Assembly: GCA_965247965.1 (NCBI GenBank)
Contig: OZ252053.1
Coordinates: forward strand, 6,324,001 to 6,388,000
DNA: 64,000 nucleotides
Direction: 5' to 3'
Source of the DNA: UBA7328 sp965247965
Lineage (GTDB): Bacteria; Bacteroidota; Bacteroidia; Chitinophagales; Saprospiraceae
In this document: in pieces, positions 1 through 10,900 of the stretch
Numbering within the stretch: position 1 is the stretch's first letter
Layout: each line of letters starts with the position of its first letter
The notes under the pieces: generated by a model
Databases searched by the model: none
Told to the model about the DNA's origin: nothing
Seen by the model: only the letters and a program-made list of their open reading frames with translations
Made by a program: the position numbers and the translations under genes

Positions 1-1
1 G

Positions 2-1195
2 ATAGGTTTCATCAACTGGATTTGGGACAACCAAGAGGTGTTTAAAAAATATACAAAAGACTTTTATGGCACCGCCGGGATCAATGTACCCGGAGTGGCA
101 ACACTTGAGGGGAAAGTGATGGGAGGCTGGATACAGTACGCACTTGGCCCTACTATTTCAGCCTGGCTAGCCCATCATGTATATCTTCACTGGCGCTATT
201 CAATGGACAGGAAATTCCTTGAAGAAAGAGCCTATCCATGGTTTGTTGAAGTAGCAACGTATCTGGATGAATTATCGATAACCGGCGAATCCGGGAAGAA
301 GAAGCTACCACTTAGTACAAGCCCCGAATACCATGGAAAATCAAAGGAAGCGTGGTATCAAAACCACAGTAGTTTCGATGTTGGTCTGATAAAATTCACT
401 TTTAAAAAGGCGGCAGAACTCGCAAGAGAGCTTGGTAAAGTTGAGGAAGGAAAGAAATGGGATCAGCAATTGTCGGAGTGGAATTTAGAATACCCGGTAA
501 ATGAAACAGGTTTAATGATTGCTCCGGGATACCCTTACGAGCGTTCCCATTGGCATTTTTCACATCTCTTACCTTTTCATCCGCTGGGCATGCTTGATGT
601 AACGAATAGTAAAAAGGAGGCGGAGTTAATTGCCAAATCAGTTGAAAACTGCGAAAAAATTGATCACGAGAATCCGATGTGGACTGGCTATATGTATGCA
701 TGGCTTGGGGGCATGAAGGCCAGAATGTTTGATGGAGAAGGGGCAGCAAAAGCGCTGAGGAAATTCCCGGCGGCATTTGTTACAAAAAATAGTTTCCATT
801 CCAATGGAGATTACAAAAAAACAGGAGTCTCGAATTTCTCAGGCAGGTACGTAACACTGGAAGGAAATTTTGCTTTTGCATCAGGCGTACAGGAGATGCT
901 TATTCAAAGTCATACCGGCATAGTTCGGGTTTTTCCTGCCATACCAGATAGCTGGAATGATGCCTCATTTAAGCAGCTAAGAACAGAAGGAGCTTTTCTT
1001 ATCTCTGCCGAAAAGAAAAACGGGAAAGTCACTCATATCAAAATCCAATCAGAAAAGGGAGGTACAATCAAACTTGACAATCCTTTTGAACTCGATGGAT
1101 TTACCACCGATAAAGATGAGCTAGTAAAAAGTGAGGGAGATATTCTTCTCATCACACTTCGATCCAATGATATCATTGTTTTAAAAAAGAAATAA
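2..1195 (+). CDS. GH95-like glycoside hydrolase, C-terminal part (5' end outside window)
   Basis: The reading frame is open from the first complete codon at position 2, so the gene starts upstream of the window and only about 397 C-terminal residues are visible. They align along their whole length with the neighbouring paralogue at 1204-3510: shared blocks include GGWIQYA, GPT(I/V)SAWLAHH and EGNFAFASG(V/L)QEML, and both end in a beta-rich tail. The architecture, an alpha/alpha-barrel followed by a small C-terminal beta domain, is that of the GH95 superfamily of inverting alpha-L-fucosidases and galactosidases. The exact substrate is inferred from context (fucosidases downstream), not seen. 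The stop lies 8 bases before the next gene, so the two are probably co-transcribed. The visible part looks intact. Confidence 0.75.
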   Translation: MGFINWIWDNQEVFKKYTKDFYGTAGINVPGVATLEGKVMGGWIQYALGPTISAWLAHHVYLHWRYSMDRKFLEERAYPWFVEVATYLDELSITGESGKKKLPLSTSPEYHGKSKEAWYQNHSSFDVGLIKFTFKKAAELARELGKVEEGKKWDQQLSEWNLEYPVNETGLMIAPGYPYERSHWHFSHLLPFHPLGMLDVTNSKKEAELIAKSVENCEKIDHENPMWTGYMYAWLGGMKARMFDGEGAAKALRKFPAAFVTKNSFHSNGDYKKTGVSNFSGRYVTLEGNFAFASGVQEMLIQSHTGIVRVFPAIPDSWNDASFKQLRTEGAFLISAEKKNGKVTHIKIQSEKGGTIKLDNPFELDGFTTDKDELVKSEGDILLITLRSNDIIVLKKK

Positions 1196-1203
1196 TTAAG
1201 GCA

Positions 1204-3510
1204 TTGAAAAATGTTATCAATATAGAAATAACCAGATTTTGTTTTGTGGGTTTATTGCTGTTTTTCATATTAAGTTGTGATGATGAAATAAAACCAGTCT
1301 TGTCGGTACATGACTTGATGTTCAATGAGTTACCAACGAAATGGGATGAGGGTATGCCTCTAGGGAATGGCAATCTTGGCGCGTTGGTATGGAAGAAGAA
1401 TGACCATCTTCGTATCACCATGAATCGTGCTGATCTATGGGATGCGCGTCCATATGATTTTGTATCCACGCCTGAATTCAATATTCAATGGGTGATGGAG
1501 CAAATTCAAAAAAATAATTATGGAGAAGTGCAGGAACGTTTTGATAAACCATATGTTTCAGAAGCGGCACCAACTAAAATTCCTGCTGGAGCTATAGAGT
1601 TCAATATTCCTTCAATAGATGATGTCGAATACGTACGATTATATGTTGACAATGCCTTGTGTGAGACCAAGTGGAACTCAGGTATGAAATTAATCGGTTT
1701 CGTACATGCCACAGAACCCGTCGGTTGGTTCCGGTTTACCAATGTTGCAGGAGATTTCGATCCAATAATTGTTCCTCCTATTTACAACAAAGAGAGTACA
1801 GAAGAAATTATCGAAGGGGGAGGTGCTGAAACCGATTTAGTAAGACTTGGATACAAGCTCGGAGATATTTCTTCGGAAGATGATTATATTGAATACAATC
1901 AAAAGGGATGGGGGGGATTTACATATCAGATAGCTGTAAAATGGGAAAAGTCTAAGGATGGAACCCTTACAGGAGCATGGAGTGTCACGTCCAGCGATAG
2001 TTACGATGGGCTTGGAGTCAATGCCAAAACCAATGTTGAAACTGCAATGAACCTAGGTATTGAAGCTGCTTTGGTCTCTCATGGAAAATGGTGGGGAGAC
2101 TTTTGGGATAAATCTTCCATCAGTATTCCTGATACTCTATTGGAAAAACAGTGGTATCTGGAGCAATATAAATTTGGTTGCATAGCCAGATCCGATGCTC
2201 CACCGATCTCGTTACAAGCAGTATGGACTGCTGATAATGGGAAATTACCACCCTGGAAAGGTGATTATCATCACGATATGAATACCCAACTCAGCTATTG
2301 GCCCTCATATAGTGGTAATCATTTGGATCTTGAAGAGGGTTTCGCTAACTGGATGTGGAAGTATCATGACCGGTTTAAGGCGTATACAAAGAAGTTTTAT
2401 GGTAATTCGGGATTAAATGTACCTGGAGTATGCACCATGCAGGGAGAACCACTGGGAGGATGGATCCAGTATGCCTGTGGCCCTACTGTTTCAGCATGGT
2501 TGGCCCATCACTTGTATCTTCACTGGGAATACAGTATGGATACAACATTTCTAAAAGATAAGGTTTACCCATGGATACGTGAAGTGGCTATTCATTTTGA
2601 TGAATACTCCGTCTTAGATGAGAATGGACAAAGAAAATTGCCGTTAAGTTCAAGTCCCGAGGTTTTTGATAACTCTAAAGAGGCATGATTTACACAAACC
2701 ACAAATTTTGATTTGGGACTTATCAGATGGACCTACACGAAAGCTGCTGAGGTGGCAAAAATCGTTGGCAAAAAGGAAGAAGCTGAAAAATGGACAAATA
2801 TATTAACCGAGTGGCCTGGAATTGCTTTAGGTGATGATAATGGAATGCTGATAGCGCCTGATCTCTCCCCTGTTAAAGCTCACCGACATTTGTCGCATCT
2901 GCTTGCCTGGCATCCGCTTGGGTTAATCGATTATTCAAACGGCGAGAAGGATCGTGCAATAATTAATGCAACACTTAAGGAATTGGAGGGACAGGGAGAT
3001 GTTCATTGGGGCTTTTTTCATAGCTGGATGGCTAATATTTATGCAAGGGCTTTTAATGGTGAAAAAGCAGTCAATTATTTAAAAGCATTCGCAAGCTGTT
3101 CGTGTTCTCCGAACACATTTCATCTCAATTTGAATCAATGTGAAAACGATGGAGCCGGAGGGCCATTTACTTTGGAAGGGAATTTTGCGTTTGCATCGGG
3201 TCTCCAGGAGATGCTTATTCAAAGTCACAGTGGAGTAGTAAAGATTTTCCCTGCAATCCCTGATAGTTGGAACGACCTGTCATTTAAAACATTACGAACA
3301 AAAGGAGCTTTTTTGATTTCTGCTTCAATGCAAAGAGGTAAAGTAATCTTGGTAAAAATAGAATCTGAAAAAGGGGGTACAATCAAACTTGAGAATCCTT
3401 TTTTGGAAGAGGGATTTACTTCTAAAAAGAAAGAAATCGCAATAGAAGAAAGTATGCTGTTGATTGGAATGAAACCTGGAGAAGTGATAGATATTAAACT
3501 AAGCGACTAA
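1204..3510 (+). pseudogene. GH95-like glycoside hydrolase broken by one in-frame TGA
   Basis: One continuous frame runs from a TTG at 1204 to 3510, interrupted only by TGA at 2686-2688. The paralogue upstream has tryptophan at this point (KEAW versus KEA-stop), so the lesion is a single TGG to TGA change. The N terminus is a lipoprotein signal ending in a cysteine near residue 25 (FILSC). The GH95 N-terminal signature (PLGNGNLGALVW) and catalytic-domain motif (WKGDYHHDMNTQLSYW) are both present. The start is odd: the sequence ATTGAAAAAT looks like ATGAAAAAT with one extra T, so the ATG may also be lost. It lies 8 bp after the preceding gene. Unless the stop is read through or is a sequence error, the product is a roughly 494-residue fragment without the C-terminal third. 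Confidence 0.8.
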
Positions 3511-3665
3511 AAATATTCATGTTTGAAAATAAGCTCTTCGAGCAATTAAATTTGATTAGGGATTGTGGTTGAAGATTATGATCTTATAAGTGATGTTGTT
3601 AACCGACTATCATTAATCATAATCACAATGTTAAATCAGATGATGCACAATAATCAATTTGTGAT

Positions 3666-4580
3666 ATGAAGTGCAATATGAACAACATGTTGGTAAAGCC
3701 CGTTAAATATTTAATAATTGTCGTAGGGCTTTTGTTCGCCCTGAGTGTGACTTTTCCAGTTTATTCCCAGCCGGACTCTCTACAATTCTCTTTTCAAATT
3801 TATGATGCAATTACAATCAGAAAGAATCCTACCACCCAAGTGGGTATAACGATTGACCGTTGGACTGGAAACATTTTCGTGTTATGGATGCCGGAAGCGG
3901 TCGGTGATCTATGGCAACAATGGGATGCCAAGGTAGCCCATCAGGAATTCACCTCCACTAAACTTGGTGGCTTATTGTGGACATATGAGGGCAATCCGGA
4001 AGGATTCATCCGAACAGAACTAATCCCTGAGAGGAACTCGCTTCTACTTGAAACACAGGTCACAAACCACAGTCAGCAGGAGTTAGTGAAACTTTATGTA
4101 CAAAACTGTCTTCACTTTTCTAAAGCGCCGGACTTTATCTGCGATGATTTCTCCAGGATTTATCTTCGCACAAAAAATGAGTGGCGCTCCCTCGCCTCGC
4201 TAAAACCTACCACCAATCTTGCTCTCTATTATCGCGAGGGATATCCTTCTCGGGGACGCATTGGCCCATTTGACAACAACTGGAGAGACTTCCGTCAAGA
4301 TGCTTTCGTCGACTATCCCCTGATAGTGTTGGTGTCCAAAGACGGTACACGTGCCGTTGGGGTTGCTTCAGAAAATTATGAATACCTGTTTCACAACCAG
4401 ATGGAATACCTGCGATGTATTCATAGCGAATCAGGCTGTCCTCCACCAGTTCAGTCTGGCGAAACAGTCACATTCCGCCAAAAGGTTTATTTCGTGGAAG
4501 GCGGGCTTATGGATTGTGTGGCCGCGTTTGAAAAGGATATAGTCGGCGATCCTACAATTAGTTTTAGTTTTAAAAAATAG
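3666..4580 (+). CDS. secreted protein of unknown function
   Basis: This gene encodes 304 residues with an N-terminal signal peptide (hydrophobic stretch about residues 14-32, cleavage plausible after VYSQ). The mature part is rich in beta-strand-like and aromatic segments (WTGNIFVLWM, DNNWRDF) and has no motif I can name. It lies between the GH95-like pair and the M81 peptidase gene on the same strand, with about 155 bp before it and 120 bp after it, so a role in the same glycan-degradation programme is an inference from position only. ATG at 3666 or 3678 could be the start; both keep the signal peptide. Confidence 0.65.
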   Translation: MKCNMNNMLVKPVKYLIIVVGLLFALSVTFPVYSQPDSLQFSFQIYDAITIRKNPTTQVGITIDRWTGNIFVLWMPEAVGDLWQQWDAKVAHQEFTSTKLGGLLWTYEGNPEGFIRTELIPERNSLLLETQVTNHSQQELVKLYVQNCLHFSKAPDFICDDFSRIYLRTKNEWRSLASLKPTTNLALYYREGYPSRGRIGPFDNNWRDFRQDAFVDYPLIVLVSKDGTRAVGVASENYEYLFHNQMEYLRCIHSESGCPPPVQSGETVTFRQKVYFVEGGLMDCVAAFEKDIVGDPTISFSFKK

Positions 4581-4719
4581 TTAAAATATGATTGTGATCA
4601 CATTGCAACCCCATGAGATGATTATTTTGAATAATGAGTGGCTATTGTTATATGAAGCTAAATGATCCTCATGTGTCGAAAAGTATAATATTTAACTATT
4701 GCATTTAACAATAAAGGAA

Positions 4720-6141
4720 GTGAAAATAGCACTGGCCCTATTTATGCACGAAACAAATGGTTTCAGTCCTTTAATAACAAGTTACGAGGATTTTGAAGTT
4801 GTTGAAGGAGATGCTATGTTGGAAAGAGTGTCTGTGACTCCATACTTTAATAACATAGGGGCAGAAGTTGTTCCGATCATGTTCGCCAATAATCTTCCCT
4901 CAGGGAAAATTGACAAGGAGAGCTTTTACAGGTTTCGGGAAGAGCTTGTTGGTGGAATTCCAACCGATGTGGATGGTGTTTGGCTGCACCTTCATGGTGC
5001 GATGGAAGTAGAACATATTGGAAGTGGAGAAGCCGCTCTAACATCTGCTATTCGTGAAAAAGTTGGAGACAAAGTGTTAATCTCAGTCGCGTTAGACTTT
5101 CATGCGAACAATACGACTGAACTTTGCAATAATGTCAACATAATAACAGGATACCGTACTGTACCGCATACTGACGCAGATGATACAGAGTTAAGGGCAG
5201 CAGAATTACTTGTTCGGTGCCTGGAAGAAAATATCTATCCCGAACCACACATGATTGCAATTCCTTTTATTGCAAATGGAGATATCATCACGACTGAAGT
5301 TGGCCCTGGAAAAACAATTATGGACAGCTTGTGGGAAATTGATAAAGATGAAGAAATATTAAGCATTTCTTTCTTTGGAGGACAACCTTGGGTGGATGCT
5401 CCCAATTCTCATGCAAGTGTTGTTGTTGTACCTAACAAAAACAAAAAAAGAGCCATTGAAAAAGCAAAGGAACTTGCAGCTTTGTTTTGGAATGTAAAAG
5501 ATAACTTTCAGTTTAAAAGTCCTGTAATTGACCCGGAAGAAGCAGTAAAACAAGCTCTATCAAGTGAAAGAATTCCTGTGTTTATCAGTGATTCCGGGGA
5601 TAATACTACCGGAGGCGCCCCGGGGGATAATGCATTTATGTTGAAAATATTGTTGGACTACAAAGTGAAAAATGCACTGGTGGCAGGAATATATGATTCA
5701 ATAGCTATTGATCTGTGTAAAAACAGCAAGATTGGAGAAACTATTCAATTAACCATTGGAGCGGGTATTTCAGGAGATGACGCTACTTCGGTGGATGTTG
5801 AAGCAACGATTAGACACATTGGGGAGTTAAAAAACTTGTATGGACTTGATGCTGGATTATCTGCAACACTCCGTTATGAAGGTATCGATTTTATAGTTAC
5901 TGAAAATAGATGTGCATTTGTGTACAAGAGTCAGTTTGAGAAAGCCAACGTAAATATTCATGATTATCAAATAATTGTAGTCAAACTTGGCTATCTGTTC
6001 CCCGAACTCCAGGAGATTGCAGGTTCATCAATCATCGCTTTTACTCTCGGTGCCTGTTGTGAAAACATAACTCTTTTGAACTACACACAACTAAAATCGC
6101 CTATTTATCCATTCAATAATGACATGGTATGGAATCCATAA
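4720..6141 (+). CDS. M81 family (MlrC/microcystinase-like) metallopeptidase
   Basis: About 473 residues. The protein opens with the family hallmark FMHETNGFSP, continues with HLHGAM near residue 90, a DFHAN motif near residue 130 and GYRTVPHTD near residue 145. These carry the His/Asp/Glu ligands expected for zinc in M81 (MlrC_N), and an MlrC C-terminal domain follows with DSGDNTTGGAPGD. Known members hydrolyse linear microcystin or related peptides or lactams, but most genomic members have unknown substrates. I chose GTG at 4720 because it matches the family's usual N terminus; TTG at 4699 is an alternative. There is no signal peptide, so the product is probably cytoplasmic. The 3' end lies 10 bp before the GH29 start, implying co-transcription. 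Confidence 0.85.
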   Translation: MKIALALFMHETNGFSPLITSYEDFEVVEGDAMLERVSVTPYFNNIGAEVVPIMFANNLPSGKIDKESFYRFREELVGGIPTDVDGVWLHLHGAMEVEHIGSGEAALTSAIREKVGDKVLISVALDFHANNTTELCNNVNIITGYRTVPHTDADDTELRAAELLVRCLEENIYPEPHMIAIPFIANGDIITTEVGPGKTIMDSLWEIDKDEEILSISFFGGQPWVDAPNSHASVVVVPNKNKKRAIEKAKELAALFWNVKDNFQFKSPVIDPEEAVKQALSSERIPVFISDSGDNTTGGAPGDNAFMLKILLDYKVKNALVAGIYDSIAIDLCKNSKIGETIQLTIGAGISGDDATSVDVEATIRHIGELKNLYGLDAGLSATLRYEGIDFIVTENRCAFVYKSQFEKANVNIHDYQIIVVKLGYLFPELQEIAGSSIIAFTLGACCENITLLNYTQLKSPIYPFNNDMVWNP

Positions 6142-6151
6142 AACCATTAAA

Positions 6152-7855
6152 ATGAAATCTTACCAATTTTTATCAGTTATTTTTTTGATAACGATTTTTA
6201 GTTGTCAATCGAATAAGACTATAGAGGATGCTCTCTCCACCGCAGAAAAACTTGCCAAACCCTCTGAAGTACAATATAAATGGCACGAACAGGAACGTAT
6301 TATGTTTGTGCATCTTACATCGGGCACATGGAATACAAGTGAAGACGATATGCCTAGCTTGCCGTTAGACCGATTCAATCCGACCAAATTAAATACGGAC
6401 CAATGGTGTGAAGTTGCCCTTTCATGGGGAGCTAAAGAAGTACTTTTCGTAGCAAAACATGTTGGCGGATTTTGCTGGTGGCAAACAGCTTCGGAATACA
6501 GTGTGAGAAACACTCCCTATAAAGATGGAAAGGCAGATGTATTAGAAGATCTTGCTCAATCGTGTAAAAAATACGGACTCAATCTCGGTGTATATATTTA
6601 TCCCGGAGATTTGCAATGGGGTGCGGGTCCGGGTAGTGGGGGACAAACTGATGATCCTTCAAAACAGGAGGCATATAATAAAGTCTTCAGAGATCAGTTG
6701 ACAGAGATACTTTCCAAATACGGTGATGTGCTGGAAGTTTGGTTTGATGGCAGTTGCATCATTGAAATTGGGGATATTATAAATAAATATGCCGGCAATT
6801 CAGTGATCTTTCAGGGACCCCATGCTACGATCAGGTGGCCAGGAACAGAATCGGGCAAACTGGCTTATCCAGCATGGAATGCTGTAAGATGCGAAGATAG
6901 AGGGACTGGTGTGTCCACACAACTTCATGGAAATCCTGAAGGCGACTGCTGGGCTCCGCTCGAGGCTGACACTCCTTTGTATGATCACTTCTGGTTATGG
7001 TCGCCAGAAAATATAAAAACGAGAAAACCAATTGAGGCGTTGATGGAATGCTATTACAAATCAGCTGGGTATGGCGGGGTCTTTCTGCTGAATGCAACAC
7101 CCGATACAACAGGATTGATACCTGCAAGTGATGTGGAACACTATAAAGCGCTGGGAGCGGAAATAGACAGACGATTTAAGAATCCAATAAAATCCATTAA
7201 AAACAAAAAGGGAATAAAAACAACAATCAGGTTTTCTTCTCCCACGCTTGTCAATCATGTTGTGACCATGGAAGATTACCGCCAGGGGGAACGCATCAGG
7301 GAGTATACCATCAAAGGCCTGGTCGAGGGCGAATGGATCGAATTGACCAAAGGACAATCAGTGGGGCGCAAGAAAATAGATTATTTTGACGATACAGAGG
7401 TGTTTGCCATTGAACTCAATATAACAGCACATGTGGGAACACCACTGATCCGTTCTATGTCGGTATATTATGTGGATCATTTTACTCCGTATAAAAATGA
7501 GCGTCTGAATATCTGGGCAGCTTCGGCAGAGCTTATGGACTTCAAAAAGGACATGTTTGTTTTAGGAAAGGCACAAATGGAAGTGGATTTAAGCGATCTG
7601 ATTAACCTGCCGGGACAGTACGTGGTGAAGGTCATCCCAACCAACAGTAATGCAATGATCAAGTTGACTGGTGCGCAAGTGCGTTTTGATGGGGCAAAAG
7701 CCTTACAGGAATTTGTTACAATTTCAGAGCAAAGTATAAATGTGAATCGAACAGGGATTGTCACTGACCAGGGCAGTTCTGTTTTGAATTTCACCATTGA
7801 AAGTGAAAAACCCTGCGATGGGAAAATTACATTTAATGCTGCCTTGGTCTATTAA
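6152..7855 (+). CDS. GH29 alpha-L-fucosidase lipoprotein
   Basis: 567 residues. A lipoprotein signal (FLITIFSC) is followed by a GH29 barrel: the substrate-site block AKHVGGFCWW, then LGVYIYPGDLQW and the nucleophile segment EVWFDGS, where the Asp is the expected catalytic nucleophile. The barrel ends near LLNATPD, and the remaining roughly 190 residues form one or two beta-sandwich domains (VRSFSSPTLVNHV-like discoidin fold). It should release terminal fucose from glycans in the periplasm or at the cell surface. The ATG at 6152 was chosen over 6119 because it begins the signal peptide directly. It follows the M81 gene by 10 bp. Confidence 0.88.
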   Translation: MKSYQFLSVIFLITIFSCQSNKTIEDALSTAEKLAKPSEVQYKWHEQERIMFVHLTSGTWNTSEDDMPSLPLDRFNPTKLNTDQWCEVALSWGAKEVLFVAKHVGGFCWWQTASEYSVRNTPYKDGKADVLEDLAQSCKKYGLNLGVYIYPGDLQWGAGPGSGGQTDDPSKQEAYNKVFRDQLTEILSKYGDVLEVWFDGSCIIEIGDIINKYAGNSVIFQGPHATIRWPGTESGKLAYPAWNAVRCEDRGTGVSTQLHGNPEGDCWAPLEADTPLYDHFWLWSPENIKTRKPIEALMECYYKSAGYGGVFLLNATPDTTGLIPASDVEHYKALGAEIDRRFKNPIKSIKNKKGIKTTIRFSSPTLVNHVVTMEDYRQGERIREYTIKGLVEGEWIELTKGQSVGRKKIDYFDDTEVFAIELNITAHVGTPLIRSMSVYYVDHFTPYKNERLNIWAASAELMDFKKDMFVLGKAQMEVDLSDLINLPGQYVVKVIPTNSNAMIKLTGAQVRFDGAKALQEFVTISEQSINVNRTGIVTDQGSSVLNFTIESEKPCDGKITFNAALVY

Positions 7856-7884
7856 ATTTAAATAATGATATCAGAAAGTATCAT

Positions 7885-7950
7885 ATGGACAGACGAGTTT
7901 TCTTTAAAGGTACTGGACTATCATATGCAATGGAATCCATAAGTCTATGA
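7885..7950 (+). pseudogene. Tat-signal remnant (start of a lost gene)
   Basis: A 21-codon ORF encodes MDRRVFFKGTGLSYAMESIS plus one residue. The RRVFFKGTGLS block is the twin-arginine signal consensus (S/T-R-R-x-F-L-K) typical of Tat-exported oxidoreductases and DUF1552-type proteins, but the ORF stops at once and nothing in any frame continues it before the next gene at 8000. I read it as the decapitated 5' end of a deleted gene. It could also be chance; it is short. Confidence 0.4.
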
Positions 7951-7999
7951 ATTCTAGTGAATATGGAGTATATTTTAAAAGATATGAAATGGAAATAGG

Positions 8000-10900
8000 A
8001 TGAAAAACATGAAAGTAAACAAGGCCTTGTTTATTATTTTATTGCTAATTGTAAGTGCATGTGATTCCTCTAAAGAACAGAAACTATTTACACAGCTCAG
8101 TCCTGATAAAAGCGGTATAGAATTTTCAAATAAACTTAGCGAAAGTGATTCGCTCAACTATTTCTTGTACAAATACATGTACATGGGCGGAGGAGTCGCT
8201 ATAGGTGATGTCAATAATGACGGCTTACAGGACATCTATTTTACAGGAAATATGGTAGAAAACAAGCTCTACCTAAATAAAGGAGATCTGAAATTTGAAG
8301 ATATTACCAAAATGGCCAAGGTTGCTGGTGATGACAGGTGGGTTACCGGAGTGACTATGGCAGATGTCAATCAGGATGGTTGGTTGGATATATATGTATC
8401 GGTAGCTGGTTATTGGACCACCACAAAAAACCTGCTGTACATCAATGATGCCAAGAAGGGGAGTGATCCGTCATTTACTGAGTCCGCAGAATTGTATGGA
8501 ATAGCAGATAGGGGCAACAGTACACAAGCCGCTTTTTTTGATTACGATCTTGACGGTGATTTGGATCTGTACGTGGCAAACTATCCTATTACTGATACCA
8601 GAACCGGAATAATGAATTACCGTGAAATGATGTTTTTGGTTAACCCGGGAATAAGCGATCATCTGTATGAGTATAGCAATGGAAGGTATGAAGACGTAAC
8701 CGTTCAGTCAGGTGTTATGCGTTTCGGTTTGACCTTAGGCATTTCGGTTGGCGACTTTAACGCGGATGGTTGGCCAGACATCTATGTATCCAACGACTTT
8801 GCCACGCCGGATTACTTTTTCTTTAACAATGGGGATGGCAGCTTTAGCAATAAGCTTGAAGAGGCAATTAACCACACCAGTTTTTACGGAATGGGAGTGG
8901 ATGCAGCAGATATTAACAATGATGGTTTACTGGACATCCTGCAAGTAGATATGACCCCAGAAGATAATTTCCGGTCAAAATCTAACATGGCGAGCATGGA
9001 TACAGAAGTCTTTTGGGTCATGGTTAATAATGGAATGTATTATCAGTACATGAAAAATGCCCTACAATTGAATATGGGAATTAATAGTCAAGGGGTGCCA
9101 CAATTTGGAGAAGTATCACAATTAGCGAATGTTTCTCTCACCGACTGGAGTTGGGCTCCATTGATAGCGGATTTTGACAATGATGGCTGGAAGGATTTAT
9201 TTATTACAAATGGTTCTCGTAGGGAAATTAATAATAAAGACTTCTTTTATGAAATGAACAAGGACAAGCAGAAGGCAGCCCATTTTGTGGAATGGGTAAA
9301 TAAGATGCCTGCTGTAAAAGTAGAAAACTACGCTTTGAAAAACTCTGGCGGTCTGAAATTTGACCGGATTGCATCAGATTGGGGGATCAATTTCAACGGG
9401 TGGTCAAGCGGAGCGGCATATGCAGATCTGGACAATGATGGTGATTTGGATTTGGCTATCAATAATATAGATGATTTAAGCTTAGTGTATGAAAATAATG
9501 CTACTGAAAACCAGGGAAGTAATTATTTAAGGATAAAAATGATTGGTCCTGTTGGAAACAATTTCGGATTGGGTGTAAAAGTTACCTTGATACAAAAAGA
9601 ACAGAAGCAATTTCAAGAACTGACATTAACCAGAGGATTTCAATCATCGGTAGAGCCTATTCTGCATTTTGGTTTGGGGAACAAGGAAATCGCTGACAAA
9701 TTAATAATATCATGGCCGGTCGGCAAGCAACAAATTTTGAATGATGTTCAGGCCAACCAAAATCTCATCGTAGATTATAAAAATGCGGTTGACGTGGCAG
9801 ATAGTGCCAAAGAAAATATTCCAACGAAACTATTTAAGGAGATCACTCAAGAACTTGGATTGTCTCATAAGCATACGGAAAATAGTTTTGATGATTTTAA
9901 GCATCAGGTGCTGTTGCCCCATAAAATGTCACAATATGGTCCGGCTTTAGCAGTAGGAGATGTGAACAATGATGGGTTGGAAGACTTTTATATTGGAGGT
10001 TCCAGGGATCATTCAGGTCTGCTCTATCTCCAGAACAAAATTGGAGTGTTTGACAGTTTGACCACCGAGGTATTCATACAAGATCGGAAGCACGAAGATG
10101 TGGACGCTGAATTTTTTGATGCTAACAATGACGGACTATTGGATCTCTATGTAGTGAGTGGTGGCAATGAGGCCAAAAGAGGAGATAATTTTTATCAGGA
10201 TCGTTTGTATTTAAATTTAGGGAATGGCAAGTATAAGAGAATAACCGATGCTTTACCAGAAATGTTTGAAAGCGGATCTATCGTTAGCATAGCTGATTAT
10301 GATGGCGATGGAGATCAGGATCTGTTTGTAGGTAGCAGACTATCACCCAGGAACTACCCTCACTCCGGTGAATCCTGTTTGCTTAAGAATGAAAGCACTA
10401 TAGATCAAGTGAAATTCACTAATGTAACCAATGAACAGGCCGAGGGCCTGGCTAACATAGGGATGATAACGGATGCCATCTGGGCTGACATTGATCAGGA
10501 TGAACAGATAGACCTTATTCTAACGGGTGAATGGATGCCAGTTACCATTTTTAAAAACCATGATGGTGCGTTTACCAATGAAACAGAACAATTTGGGTTA
10601 TTGGAGCAGACGGGTTGGTGGAACAGCATAATAGCGGAAGATTTTGATGCCGATGGAGATATAGATTTGATAGCTGGTAATCTTGGAAATAATTACAAAT
10701 ACAAAGCTTCTGAAGAAGAACCGTTCAGCATCTATATGAATGATTATGATAAGAATGGTAAAATGGATATCGTGCTCAGCTATATGCAAGAGGGTGAAGA
10801 GTACCCCTTAAGGGGAAAACAGTGTTCAGCTGAGCAAATACCCGCTATTGACATAAAGTTTAAGGATTATAATTCTTTTGCAATGGCGTCATTAGCTGAT

